The position numbers were made by a program, and so were the translations under genes. A DNA stretch of 38,367 nt. Source: Patescibacteria group bacterium (GTDB lineage: Bacteria; Patescibacteriota; Dojkabacteria; JAKAPS01). The notes under the pieces are model-generated. The model saw only the letters and a program-made list of their open reading frames with translations, did no database searches and was not told the DNA's origin. Numbering within the stretch: the first letter of the stretch is position 1; each line of letters begins with the position of its first letter. The DNA is taken from positions 1-38,367 of the forward strand of contig JANWIC010000009.1 of the NCBI GenBank assembly GCA_025450075.1. The letters run 5' to 3'. Positions 18,388 to 27,022 of this stretch are shown piece after piece.

Positions 18388-19582
18388 TGGTTAGCTGATA
18401 AATAGGGGTAATGACAGATAGAGCAATAAACAAGGTTGCTCCTCCCATGATAAAAAGCATAACCGGCTCGATAATAGTTGATATATTTCCTAAAGTTTCA
18501 TTTACTTGATTTTGATAAAAATCTGCCACGTTAAAAAGCATATCAGGAGTTGTTCCAGTCTTATCTCCGACTGCAACCATACGGATTGATAAGTTAGTAA
18601 ATAATTTAGGTTCATGTTGCATTACAACAGATAACGCGTCCCCCTTTTCAACTTTGTCTTTAAATGCAAAGATAGCTTTAGAATAAATATAATTTGGGGA
18701 AGAATCAGATACAATCTCAAGCGATTTTCCTATTGGAACACCACTTCGTAAAAGACTTCCCAAAGTACGGGCATATATTGCCATATTTAACCTATGATTA
18801 ATTGGCCCGATAATAGGTAAATGAAGCATTAATTTATCATAATGCTTCCTAAAATAATCCTTCCGTCTAACTTTTTTGAAAGTAATATAGCCTGTAATTA
18901 ATACTATGATAATTAACAGGATGTCATTACGTAAAAAATTACTAATTCCTATAAGTATTTGGGTTGTAATAGGGAGTTGTAAGCCTGCTTGGACAAAAAA
19001 AAGACTAAGTTGTGGTATAACAAATACTAGTAAGCCTGCTCCGGCAAAAATCATGATACTGAAGAGGATTTCAGGGTAAATTAATGCACCTTTTACTTTT
19101 GCCCTCAATTCATAATCTTTTTTTACCTGAGTTGAGATTTGTTTAGCACTTTCTTCTAATGATCCTCCAATTTCTCCAACCTCAATGACCTTTACGAAAA
19201 GATGTGGAAAAACTTCTGGATACTTTCCCATACCTTTTGATAAAGTTTCTCCTGTTTCAATACCATATTTCAAATCCTCGATAATCTTTTGAAAATATTT
19301 GTTCTCAGTGTCATCTTTCAAAGCATCAAGTGTTTCGGTTACACTTAAACCTGCCTTTAACATTTGTGCTAAATGATCGAAGAATACAACTTTTTCGATC
19401 ATCTTTACTTTCTTTTTACCAAAAAGTTGGAAATCTTTTTTTTCAATGACCTGTTCAAGATTTAGAACTGTTAACCCCTGATCTTTAAGAAGCTTCTCGG
19501 CTTCTTCTCGGGTACTGGATCTGATCGTTCCATTATCAGTCTGACCTTTTCCTTTTGTTATTGTATATTTAAAATTTGCCAT
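18368..19582 (-). CDS. pilC: Type IV pilus inner-membrane platform protein PilC/GspF
   Basis: FFDHLAQMLKAGLSVTETLDAL, VIEVGEIGGSLEESAKQIS, YARTLGSLLRSGVPIGKSLEIV, MVAVGDKTGTTPDML. Confidence 0.93.
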   Translation of the reverse strand: MANFKYTITKGKGQTDNGTIRSSTREEAEKLLKDQGLTVLNLEQVIEKKDFQLFGKKKVKMIEKVVFFDHLAQMLKAGLSVTETLDALKDDTENKYFQKIIEDLKYGIETGETLSKGMGKYPEVFPHLFVKVIEVGEIGGSLEESAKQISTQVKKDYELRAKVKGALIYPEILFSIMIFAGAGLLVFVIPQLSLFFVQAGLQLPITTQILIGISNFLRNDILLIIIVLITGYITFKKVRRKDYFRKHYDKLMLHLPIIGPINHRLNMAIYARTLGSLLRSGVPIGKSLEIVSDSSPNYIYSKAIFAFKDKVEKGDALSVVMQHEPKLFTNLSIRMVAVGDKTGTTPDMLFNVADFYQNQVNETLGNISTIIEPVMLFIMGGATLFIALSVITPIYQLTSGISSK

Positions 19583-21279
19583 TATTCTTTTGTAACTCGA
19601 AGTACTTCTTCAATTGATGTAATTCCTAATTTTGCTTTGCGAAGACCGTCTTCTTTCATAAGCGTTAATCCATTTTTAATAGCTTCTTCCATGATTTCTC
19701 CTGCATTAGCTTTTCCAGTAATGAGTTCTTTTACTTTTGGTGTAACTTCAAGAACTTCATAAATTCCAATTCTCCCTTTATATCCGTTATTACATTGTGG
19801 ACATCCAACTGGTTGAAAGAATTCATTTTCATCAATGATTTTTATCACATTTTTTGAGCCCATTTGTATTTCATTTTTAAACAATTCGACTAATGTCTTC
19901 TTTGAATCATTGTCTAAAGAAAGTGGTTTTTTACAGCTGGTACAAAGCTTTCTTACCAAACGTTGGGCAACTACAATATTAAGAGTTGATGCAATAAGAA
20001 ATGGTTCAATATGCATATCAATTAGACGTGGAATTGCACCTGCACTATCATTTGTATGTAGCGTAGATAATACTAAATGTCCAGTCATAGCAGCATTGAC
20101 TGCAATATCAGCCGTTTCTGAATCTCGGATTTCTCCTACCATGATAATGTTAGGATCTTGTCGTAAAAATGCTCGAAGACCAGAAGCAAAAGTTAACCCG
20201 ATAGGAGGATTTACCTGCATTTGATTCACCCTAGGCATAGAGTATTCGATTGGATCTTCAACCGTATTAATATTAACTTCAGGTGTGTTTAAGATGCTGA
20301 GAATTGTATATAACGTAGTAGATTTACCTGATCCCGTTGGACCAGTAACCAGAATCATACCGTTTGGCCTTTTTATGTTATATGAAACAGTTTCTAAGTC
20401 TCGTTCTGATAATCCAAGATCTGAGAGATTAAATTTACGTGCGCTGTCTTCAAGAAGCCGCATAACAATTTTCTCTCCATAAAAAGTAGGGATTATTGAG
20501 ACTCGAAAAGAGATTTGCTGATCATTTATATTGATTTTAAATCGTCCATCTTGAGGAAGTCGGTGTTCATCAATTTTAAGGTTTGCAAGAATTTTAATCC
20601 TAGCGATAACAGGAATATATACATCTTTTGGTATTGTTACTACATCATGCAGCACTCCATCTACACGGTATCTGATAATCGATTCGTATTCCAAGCTTTC
20701 CATATGAATATCGCTGGCTTCTTCAGTAATTGCATTTTCAAGGATTAAATCAACCATTTTAATAATTGGAAGACCGATATTATCATCTCCTTTTCCATTC
20801 CCTATTGCTTGTTTGGATTCATTTACATGCTTTTCAATAATCGTTTGGAATTCTTCCCGAATACCCGTTGTATATCGTTTTAAAAGGTCACGGAATTGCT
20901 TTTCGGTGATATAATAGATTTCAACATTATATCCAGTACCCTTTTTAACAAATTCAATTGCTCGTAAATCAGTGGGATTTACCATTCCAATTTTTAAGGA
21001 ATAGGGAGTCTTTTCAAAAGGAATAACTTTCTTTTCAATTGAAACATCTTTAGGAAGTATTTTTAAAATATCAGGATTGATCTCTTTTTTAGTGAGGTTT
21101 ATATATGGAACACCCATTGTTTTTCCGATTATTTCTCCTAACGTATCTTCAGAAATATATCCTTTGGAAATGATGATGTCCATGATATCAGAATGCAACT
21201 GATTTGCAGTTCCAAGCGCTTCTTCATATTGTTGAGAAGTAACAACATTATTATGGATGAGGATTGTTTTAAGATCCAT
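19582..21279 (-). CDS. pilB: Type IV pilus assembly ATPase PilB/GspE
   Basis: Walker A GPTGSGKSTTLYTIL, Asp box VEDPIEYSMPRVNQMQV, Walker B FLRQDPNIIMVGEIRDSETADIAVNAAMTGHLVLSTLHTNDSAGAIPRLIDM; CTSC/CPQC zinc motif. Confidence 0.96.
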   Translation of the reverse strand: MDLKTILIHNNVVTSQQYEEALGTANQLHSDIMDIIISKGYISEDTLGEIIGKTMGVPYINLTKKEINPDILKILPKDVSIEKKVIPFEKTPYSLKIGMVNPTDLRAIEFVKKGTGYNVEIYYITEKQFRDLLKRYTTGIREEFQTIIEKHVNESKQAIGNGKGDDNIGLPIIKMVDLILENAITEEASDIHMESLEYESIIRYRVDGVLHDVVTIPKDVYIPVIARIKILANLKIDEHRLPQDGRFKININDQQISFRVSIIPTFYGEKIVMRLLEDSARKFNLSDLGLSERDLETVSYNIKRPNGMILVTGPTGSGKSTTLYTILSILNTPEVNINTVEDPIEYSMPRVNQMQVNPPIGLTFASGLRAFLRQDPNIIMVGEIRDSETADIAVNAAMTGHLVLSTLHTNDSAGAIPRLIDMHIEPFLIASTLNIVVAQRLVRKLCTSCKKPLSLDNDSKKTLVELFKNEIQMGSKNVIKIIDENEFFQPVGCPQCNNGYKGRIGIYEVLEVTPKVKELITGKANAGEIMEEAIKNGLTLMKEDGLRKAKLGITSIEEVLRVTKE

Positions 21280-21294
21280 GGGCAGTGAATGTGA

Positions 21295-22242
21295 TTATGC
21301 TGGAGTCGATTCTTTTTGTTGAGAAATCTTTGCCCCTTGCCTAATCAGTTTAACAATAATGACAATAAATATCAATAATATTGCTAATAATGCCCCAAAA
21401 ATGATTAAGTGAGATAGAATAAAATTCTTTATAGATGTTGTGAAAGCTGATATTTGAGCGGGAGTTGTCTTGATGATTTTAAATGACCAGTTTTGGTTTA
21501 ATGTAATTCCATCTGGTCTTACCATTGCCAAGCTCACATTATGCAATCCATCAGCCAAATTATGTGCTTGGAAAGTAAAGGTATTATCAAACAATCCGTT
21601 GTTAGCGGATGTACTTGCAAGCGAAATTTGAGGAGTAGTATAGATATTATCTAAGTAAACAGAAAAGTTCTTCTTATCAAAAGGGAAATCCGTCCTTATC
21701 ACTGCCTTAATTAATGGAGAGGTGTCGGTTAAGGTACTATTATCACTTGGGGAAAGGCTAACAACGGTAAGTTTCGCATTAACTATAGTTGGTGAAGTAT
21801 TTACAAGTGTTGGCGATTGTTTTGTTGTAGGAACAGAAGTTTGTGTAATTTGAGCGGTAGGTTGTTCACTTGGTGTAGGAGTATTCGTCTGAGTTTGAGG
21901 TGCAGTTACATACAAATAATAACTTTGCTCGTCTGTTGCTCCATGATTATCATTTGCCACTACATTTATTGTATATCTGCCTGCCGAAGCTGTACTGCCT
22001 GAAAGGATAGCATTTGAAGAATTAAAAGATAGCCATGTTGGAAGAGAAGGGAAGGTATATGATATTTGGTAATTATTGACACTCTTTGCAGCAATTTTAT
22101 ATTGATAAAATTGTCCTGATTGGATAAAGAAAGTAGGAGAAGAAACGATATAAACATCTGAAGCAAATGCGCTTCTTATTCCAACAAACAAAGTAGAAAA
22201 AATTATAAGCGGGGCAAAAATGATTAGTAATCTTTTTTTCAT
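21295..22242 (-). CDS. Secreted/membrane-anchored protein with putative Ig-like (He_PIG-type) domain
   Basis: Signal peptide, YKIAAKSVNNYQISYTFPSLPTWLSFNSSNAILSGSTASAGRYTINVVANDNHGATDEQSYYLYV, Pro/Thr linker, C-terminal TM plus basic tail. Confidence 0.65.
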   Translation of the reverse strand: MKKRLLIIFAPLIIFSTLFVGIRSAFASDVYIVSSPTFFIQSGQFYQYKIAAKSVNNYQISYTFPSLPTWLSFNSSNAILSGSTASAGRYTINVVANDNHGATDEQSYYLYVTAPQTQTNTPTPSEQPTAQITQTSVPTTKQSPTLVNTSPTIVNAKLTVVSLSPSDNSTLTDTSPLIKAVIRTDFPFDKKNFSVYLDNIYTTPQISLASTSANNGLFDNTFTFQAHNLADGLHNVSLAMVRPDGITLNQNWSFKIIKTTPAQISAFTTSIKNFILSHLIIFGALLAILLIFIVIIVKLIRQGAKISQQKESTPA

Positions 22243-22277
22243 GCGATAGTATATTATATGTGCTTTTACTGATTATA

Positions 22278-23582
22278 CTATAAAGAGAGGTCTTTTTGTA
22301 TCTGTGCGTTAATTTGTTGTACTGCTAGGTTTAATGAGGTTTGAGGATCAAGTGATATTAAATAAGTATTGATAAGATCGGTAAAAATACTTCGTGTTGG
22401 AATTTGTCCAGGAATACTCCAATCTTGTGAATGAACTGCTGCGCTTGTAAGTGTTTTTTGAAGTTCGGGATCTTGTAATGAGAGTGGATTGTCTACTCTT
22501 GGTGAAATAATGCCGTAGCCGTTTGATGGAGCATTGATTGTAGAAAAATATTGTTCTGAAGATTTTGAGCCTAAGAACGCAATAAACTTCCATGCAGCTT
22601 CCAGTCGTGGTGTATTCGTATAAACACCAAGATAATTATAAGTTGCTATATCCATTGGTGTCTGCAATGTAGGATAAACTGCTGTACCTATAGCTAATTT
22701 AGGGTTGATACTCAATATTTTTGTTATATCTTCCGGATGAGCAAATATCATAACAAGTTTTCCATCTGCAAAAAGTTTATAATCAGTTGCACTTCCTGCA
22801 ATTTTATCAAAATTGTCTGTAAAATCTCCTGTTATGAATGATTTGTAATACCTGAGTGCACCTATTCCCTGGGAAGTGTTAAAACTTGCTGTTACTCTAT
22901 TCGAATTCATTAGCGTATTGTTTTCAAGCATAAAAAGTTGCAAAATATCTGCAGCATTTTCAATGTTTGTGGGAGACCCAACATTTAATGCTGCAATTTT
23001 TGTTTCCTTTTTAGCAATATTTGCAATAGTAAAATTAAAGGTATCAAAATCTGATGTGATGTTTGCCATATTATATCCCAGTTGTTGTATAAGTGACTTA
23101 TTATAAAGAAGAATCAATGGACTCATATCTTCAGGTATACCCGTGACATAAGCATTATTGTAAATAAGTCCACGATCATAAAGCGGATAATATGTTGAAG
23201 TAAAATCTTTTACAGTCATTACATCGGCAGGAGAAACATGAGAATATTTTAAATAGATGTTTTGGTTTGTACTGTTTGCTTCAAAAACATCAGGAATGAT
23301 AGCTGAATTTGTTGAATGAAACCGTTGGATCAAATAACTGTCATAACTTGACTTATCGATTTGGGTGTAATTAATCGTTATATGAGGATTGGCATTCTCA
23401 TATGCTGTTATCATCCGTTGCATTTGTAAAGGAGTGTATGTATAGCCAATCATATTTATTGTTTGGTCAAGAGGAGGTAATGTTGTTTGTCTTTGTTTCA
23501 AATTAGAAACAATAAGTACAAGGACAGCAACAACCACGATGCCGGTGATTAGAGGAAATATTAAGATCCTGTTTCTATACAT
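22278..23582 (-). CDS. Extracellular solute-binding protein family 1-like, N-terminally membrane anchored
   Basis: MIGYTYTPLQMQRMITAYENANPHITINYTQID...VTGIPEDMSPLILLYNKSLIQQLGY...WKFIAFLGSKSSEQYF; N-terminal TM without lipobox Cys. Confidence 0.75.
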   Translation of the reverse strand: MYRNRILIFPLITGIVVVAVLVLIVSNLKQRQTTLPPLDQTINMIGYTYTPLQMQRMITAYENANPHITINYTQIDKSSYDSYLIQRFHSTNSAIIPDVFEANSTNQNIYLKYSHVSPADVMTVKDFTSTYYPLYDRGLIYNNAYVTGIPEDMSPLILLYNKSLIQQLGYNMANITSDFDTFNFTIANIAKKETKIAALNVGSPTNIENAADILQLFMLENNTLMNSNRVTASFNTSQGIGALRYYKSFITGDFTDNFDKIAGSATDYKLFADGKLVMIFAHPEDITKILSINPKLAIGTAVYPTLQTPMDIATYNYLGVYTNTPRLEAAWKFIAFLGSKSSEQYFSTINAPSNGYGIISPRVDNPLSLQDPELQKTLTSAAVHSQDWSIPGQIPTRSIFTDLINTYLISLDPQTSLNLAVQQINAQIQKDLSL

Positions 23583-23630
23583 GATGTTTGTGTATTTAGC
23601 ATCTATTCTATCATGCCCTTACTCTTCTTA

Positions 23631-24380
23631 CTATATCTGTAATGCCTTAACAATAAGCCGTTTATCTCCGATACCAGGGGGAGAGCATGTCATAAGAGTA
23701 AGTGTGTTTACACCTTTAATGTTTTGTATTTGTGAAAAATCATTTGCAGATATAGTACTAATGCCTTCTACAACATATGAATAGGTGTGATTGTTGAAAT
23801 CAATGGTAATTGGATCACCTATTTGTAAATCAAATAAAGCGCTAAATACCCCTTCATAGGAATGTGGATTAAGATAGTGATACCATAAGACACTTGAATG
23901 TCCATAAATGAAAGTATTTCCCCCTTCTCCTGGAAGAGGTGTTCCTTTAAAATGGGCAACGCTATGTGAAAGAATATTCTCATATGTTTTTGCATCGGAA
24001 CTATCGATATTGGGCGTAATAGCTATTTTATCCAGATGTAATGATGGAAATGAAATGTAAAAAGTTTCAGTATATGAACTGTCCGGCTCAGCAGAATTTG
24101 ATGTGATAAATTCTCCTAATGGATATTGCTGGTCAATTTGAACGTTCGTTTGAGCAATCCCCTGTGCGAGAACATCAATTGGAACAGGATTAACAATATT
24201 CGTGTTTTGAGCTAATTCCTTTTGGGGACTTAAACTTGCAAAGACAATACTTGCACCAAAAAGCAAGAGAATAATCCCGACCTTATTATGGAAATGGGGG
24301 GCAAGAAATACCCGTGCGATACGAGAATGGCTTTTATATGATTTCAGCTTGGGAACTTTTTTAACATATACTTTTTGCAT
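23631..24380 (-). CDS. Sortase family transpeptidase
   Basis: SHSVAHFKGTPLPGEGGNTFIYGHSS (catalytic His region), TLTLMTCSPPGIGDKRLIV (TLxTC and Arg). Confidence 0.9.
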   Translation of the reverse strand: MQKVYVKKVPKLKSYKSHSRIARVFLAPHFHNKVGIILLLFGASIVFASLSPQKELAQNTNIVNPVPIDVLAQGIAQTNVQIDQQYPLGEFITSNSAEPDSSYTETFYISFPSLHLDKIAITPNIDSSDAKTYENILSHSVAHFKGTPLPGEGGNTFIYGHSSVLWYHYLNPHSYEGVFSALFDLQIGDPITIDFNNHTYSYVVEGISTISANDFSQIQNIKGVNTLTLMTCSPPGIGDKRLIVKALQI

Positions 24381-24408
24381 AGTAAAAAAGTATCATGCAC
24401 AGGATACC

Positions 24409-24438
24409 TTGTCAAATAAAGAGAAAATTCTATATAAT
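24409..24438 (+). promoter_or_regulatory. Putative promoter TTGTCA-N18-TATAAT for dnaJ
   Basis: -35 24409-24414, -10 24433-24438. Confidence 0.55.
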
Positions 24439-24441
24439 CAA

Positions 24442-24468
24442 TTAGCAATTAATTTAATATCTTGCTAG
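24442..24468. promoter_or_regulatory. CIRCE-like inverted repeat (TTAGCAATT-N9-TCTTGCTAG)
   Basis: 9-9-9 layout and 12/18 identity to TTAGCACTC-N9-GAGTGCTAA, between the dnaJ promoter and ATG. Confidence 0.4.
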
Positions 24469-24472
24469 CAAT

Positions 24473-25555
24473 ATGAGAGACTATTATGAAGTACTAGGGG
24501 TAAATAAGAGTGCGTCGCAACAAGAAATAAAACGAGCCTTTCGCAAATTAGCTGGGCAATATCATCCGGATAAGAATAAAGAGGCTGGTGCATCTGACAA
24601 ATTTAAAGAAATTAGCGAGGCATACGCTGTTTTATCTGACGAACAAAAAAGAAAAAACTATGATACTTATGGTTCTTCAGGAGCAAATTTTGGAGGCCAA
24701 CAAGGATATAGTAATCAGGATTTTGGAGGATTTCAATATGGAGGTGGACAGGGATTTGATTTTGAAGATCTCATTGGTCAATTTTTTGGTGGAGGATTTG
24801 GAAATACTCGAACAAGGCAGGCACAATATGATAATAGGGGGGCAGATCTTCGCTATGATCTAAGGATCAATTTCGAAGATGCGGTGTATGGATCAGAGAA
24901 AGAAATTTCATTTTATGCAAAAGGTATTTGCGATGTATGTCACGGAAAAGGAACTAAAGATGGCAAAGTGGAGACATGTAAGACATGTGGTGGAAGTGGT
25001 CAGGTTAGAAAGGCTACAAACAGTATATTCGGTAATATGTCAGTTGTAGCGGAATGTCCCACATGCCAAGGTACCGGGAAAACAGTAACCAACCCATGTT
25101 CGAATTGTAAGGGAACAGGAAGGACAAACAAAAACAAAGTATTAAAAATTAAAATTCCAAAAGGGATTCAGGATGGAATGGAAATGCGTTTTGCAGGACA
25201 AGGAGAAGCAGGAGAACGAGGTGGGCAACCTGGCGACCTGTTCATTCAATTCCATGTTGCACCATCAAAAATATATCAACGAAGAGATAATGATATTTAT
25301 ATAAATCAGGAGATTGATGTTACAATTGCAGTTTTGGGAGGAACTGTTACAATTCCAACATTATGGGGAAATGAACCATTAAAAATTCCAACTGGTACGC
25401 AAACAGGTGCAGTATTTAAGCTAAAAGGGAAGGGAGTTGATAAGATTAATTCGAATAATAGAGGAGATGAATACGTTACTATAACGATTAAAATCCCAAA
25501 CAGGCTTTCAAAAGATCAAAAAAAATTATGGGAACAATTGCAAAAGACGCAGTAA
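24473..25555 (+). CDS. dnaJ: Chaperone protein DnaJ
   Basis: [33 protein letters not shown]; four CxxCxGxG repeats. Confidence 0.95.
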   Translation: MRDYYEVLGVNKSASQQEIKRAFRKLAGQYHPDKNKEAGASDKFKEISEAYAVLSDEQKRKNYDTYGSSGANFGGQQGYSNQDFGGFQYGGGQGFDFEDLIGQFFGGGFGNTRTRQAQYDNRGADLRYDLRINFEDAVYGSEKEISFYAKGICDVCHGKGTKDGKVETCKTCGGSGQVRKATNSIFGNMSVVAECPTCQGTGKTVTNPCSNCKGTGRTNKNKVLKIKIPKGIQDGMEMRFAGQGEAGERGGQPGDLFIQFHVAPSKIYQRRDNDIYINQEIDVTIAVLGGTVTIPTLWGNEPLKIPTGTQTGAVFKLKGKGVDKINSNNRGDEYVTITIKIPNRLSKDQKKLWEQLQKTQ

Positions 25556-25567
25556 AATATTGTTAAT

Positions 25568-25596
25568 TTGACGTTTCGACTGATTGTTGGTATACT
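25568..25596 (+). promoter_or_regulatory. Putative promoter TTGACG-N17-TATACT for nusA operon
   Basis: -35 25568-25573, -10 25591-25596. Confidence 0.6.
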
Positions 25597-25607
25597 TTCA
25601 CTATATT

Positions 25608-25631
25608 ATGAGCTTAGTATAGCTCATTTTT
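25608..25631 (+). terminator. Hairpin plus U-run in nusA leader (possible attenuator)
   Basis: ATGAGCT-TAGTAT-AGCTCAT followed by TTTT, just downstream of the promoter -10. Confidence 0.4.
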
Positions 25632-25659
25632 AGTTTAAACATATATTAAAATTTTCCTT

Positions 25660-26805
25660 ATGGCAATATTATCAGAGTTCCTTCTTGCAATTAATCAGAT
25701 CGCAGCAGAAAGGAGTATAAATGTTGAAGATGTATTAGGTGCAGTTGAATTTGCTGTAGCAGCAGCATATAAAAAAGATCATTCGGTTGATGAAGAAGAT
25801 CTTGTTGAGGCAACAATCGATCGCGAAACAGGTGAGATACAGATAAGTGTAAATGGTAAAACAGTACAATCTGAAGGTTTTGGACGTATTGCTGCACAGA
25901 CTGCAAAACAGGTCATTTTTCAAAAAATAAGAGAAGCTGAGAAGGAATCAATGATTAAAGAATATGAAGGGAAGATTGGAAGTATTGAAACAGCAAACGT
26001 ACAAAGGATGGCAGGCCCAGATGTTATTGTTGAAATCGGAAAAGCAACAGCACTTCTTCCTTCATCTGAACAAATCAAAGGAGAAAGATATCGCTCAGGA
26101 CAAAAGTTAAAAGTATATTTATTGAATATTGATAAGACAACGACAAGTGGTAATATCATTGTTTCTCGAAATACTCCATTAATGCTTCATTCATTATTTG
26201 AAAATGAAGTTCCGGAAATAAGTAATGGAAGTGTAGAGATAAAAGCTCTTGCTCGGGAGGCTGGTTCAAGATCAAAAGTAGCTGTATTTTCTAATGTTGA
26301 AGGAATTGATCCTATTGGATCATGTGTTGGACAACGTGGCATCAGAATTGATGCAATCATGAATGAATTAGGTAATGAAAAAGTAGATATTATTGAGTGG
26401 AATGAGGACATTGCAAGATTTATCAAGAATGCATTAAGTCCAGCAAAACCAGTTGCAATTAAAATTGATGAAGCAAATCATAGTGCACTTGTTATCGTAC
26501 CTGATGATCAACAATCTCTTGCAATTGGAAAAGAAGGGCAAAATGTACGATTAGCAGCAAAGTTGACAGGATGGGATATAGATATAAAAGGAGAAACTGA
26601 AATGAATGAAGTAGCAAAAGCTCCAGCACCATCAGAAGAATCCACTGATATATTTCCTGGTCTTGATAAAAAAATTAGTGAAAAATTAATATTGGCAGGA
26701 ATAAATACTAAAGAACAGTTGGAGAAAGTTGCTTCAGGTGAAACAAAAGTAAAAGGTGTTGGCCCGAAAGCAGTTGATGTAATAAAGATCTATGCTGCAG
26801 CATAA
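25660..26805 (+). CDS. nusA: Transcription termination/antitermination factor NusA
   Basis: N-terminal NusA domain, S1-like region, KH motifs (GSCVGQRGIRIDAIMNELGNEKVDIIEW; LAIGKEGQNVRLAAKLTGWDIDI), C-terminal HhH-like segment. Confidence 0.94.
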   Translation: MAILSEFLLAINQIAAERSINVEDVLGAVEFAVAAAYKKDHSVDEEDLVEATIDRETGEIQISVNGKTVQSEGFGRIAAQTAKQVIFQKIREAEKESMIKEYEGKIGSIETANVQRMAGPDVIVEIGKATALLPSSEQIKGERYRSGQKLKVYLLNIDKTTTSGNIIVSRNTPLMLHSLFENEVPEISNGSVEIKALAREAGSRSKVAVFSNVEGIDPIGSCVGQRGIRIDAIMNELGNEKVDIIEWNEDIARFIKNALSPAKPVAIKIDEANHSALVIVPDDQQSLAIGKEGQNVRLAAKLTGWDIDIKGETEMNEVAKAPAPSEESTDIFPGLDKKISEKLILAGINTKEQLEKVASGETKVKGVGPKAVDVIKIYAAA

Positions 26806-27022
26806 AGAACATGAAGTATTACGAACATGTGTTTTATGTAGAAAGCAATCTGATAAGACACTATTACACCGATTTGTATTAAAAGAGAATGGAGTTGCTG
26901 AAGATGAGAAAAAAGTTTTTAATGGAAGAGGTGTATATCTTTGTGAAGTATGTTTTAAAGCTGATCCATTTACAACGAGCACTAAATTATATCAACGTAT
27001 AGTAAGAAAGAAGAAATTATGA
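26792..27022 (+). CDS. YlxR family protein
   Basis: LRTCVLCRKQSDKTLLHRFVL...NGRGVYLCEVC; between nusA and infB. Confidence 0.88.
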   Translation: MLQHKEHEVLRTCVLCRKQSDKTLLHRFVLKENGVAEDEKKVFNGRGVYLCEVCFKADPFTTSTKLYQRIVRKKKL

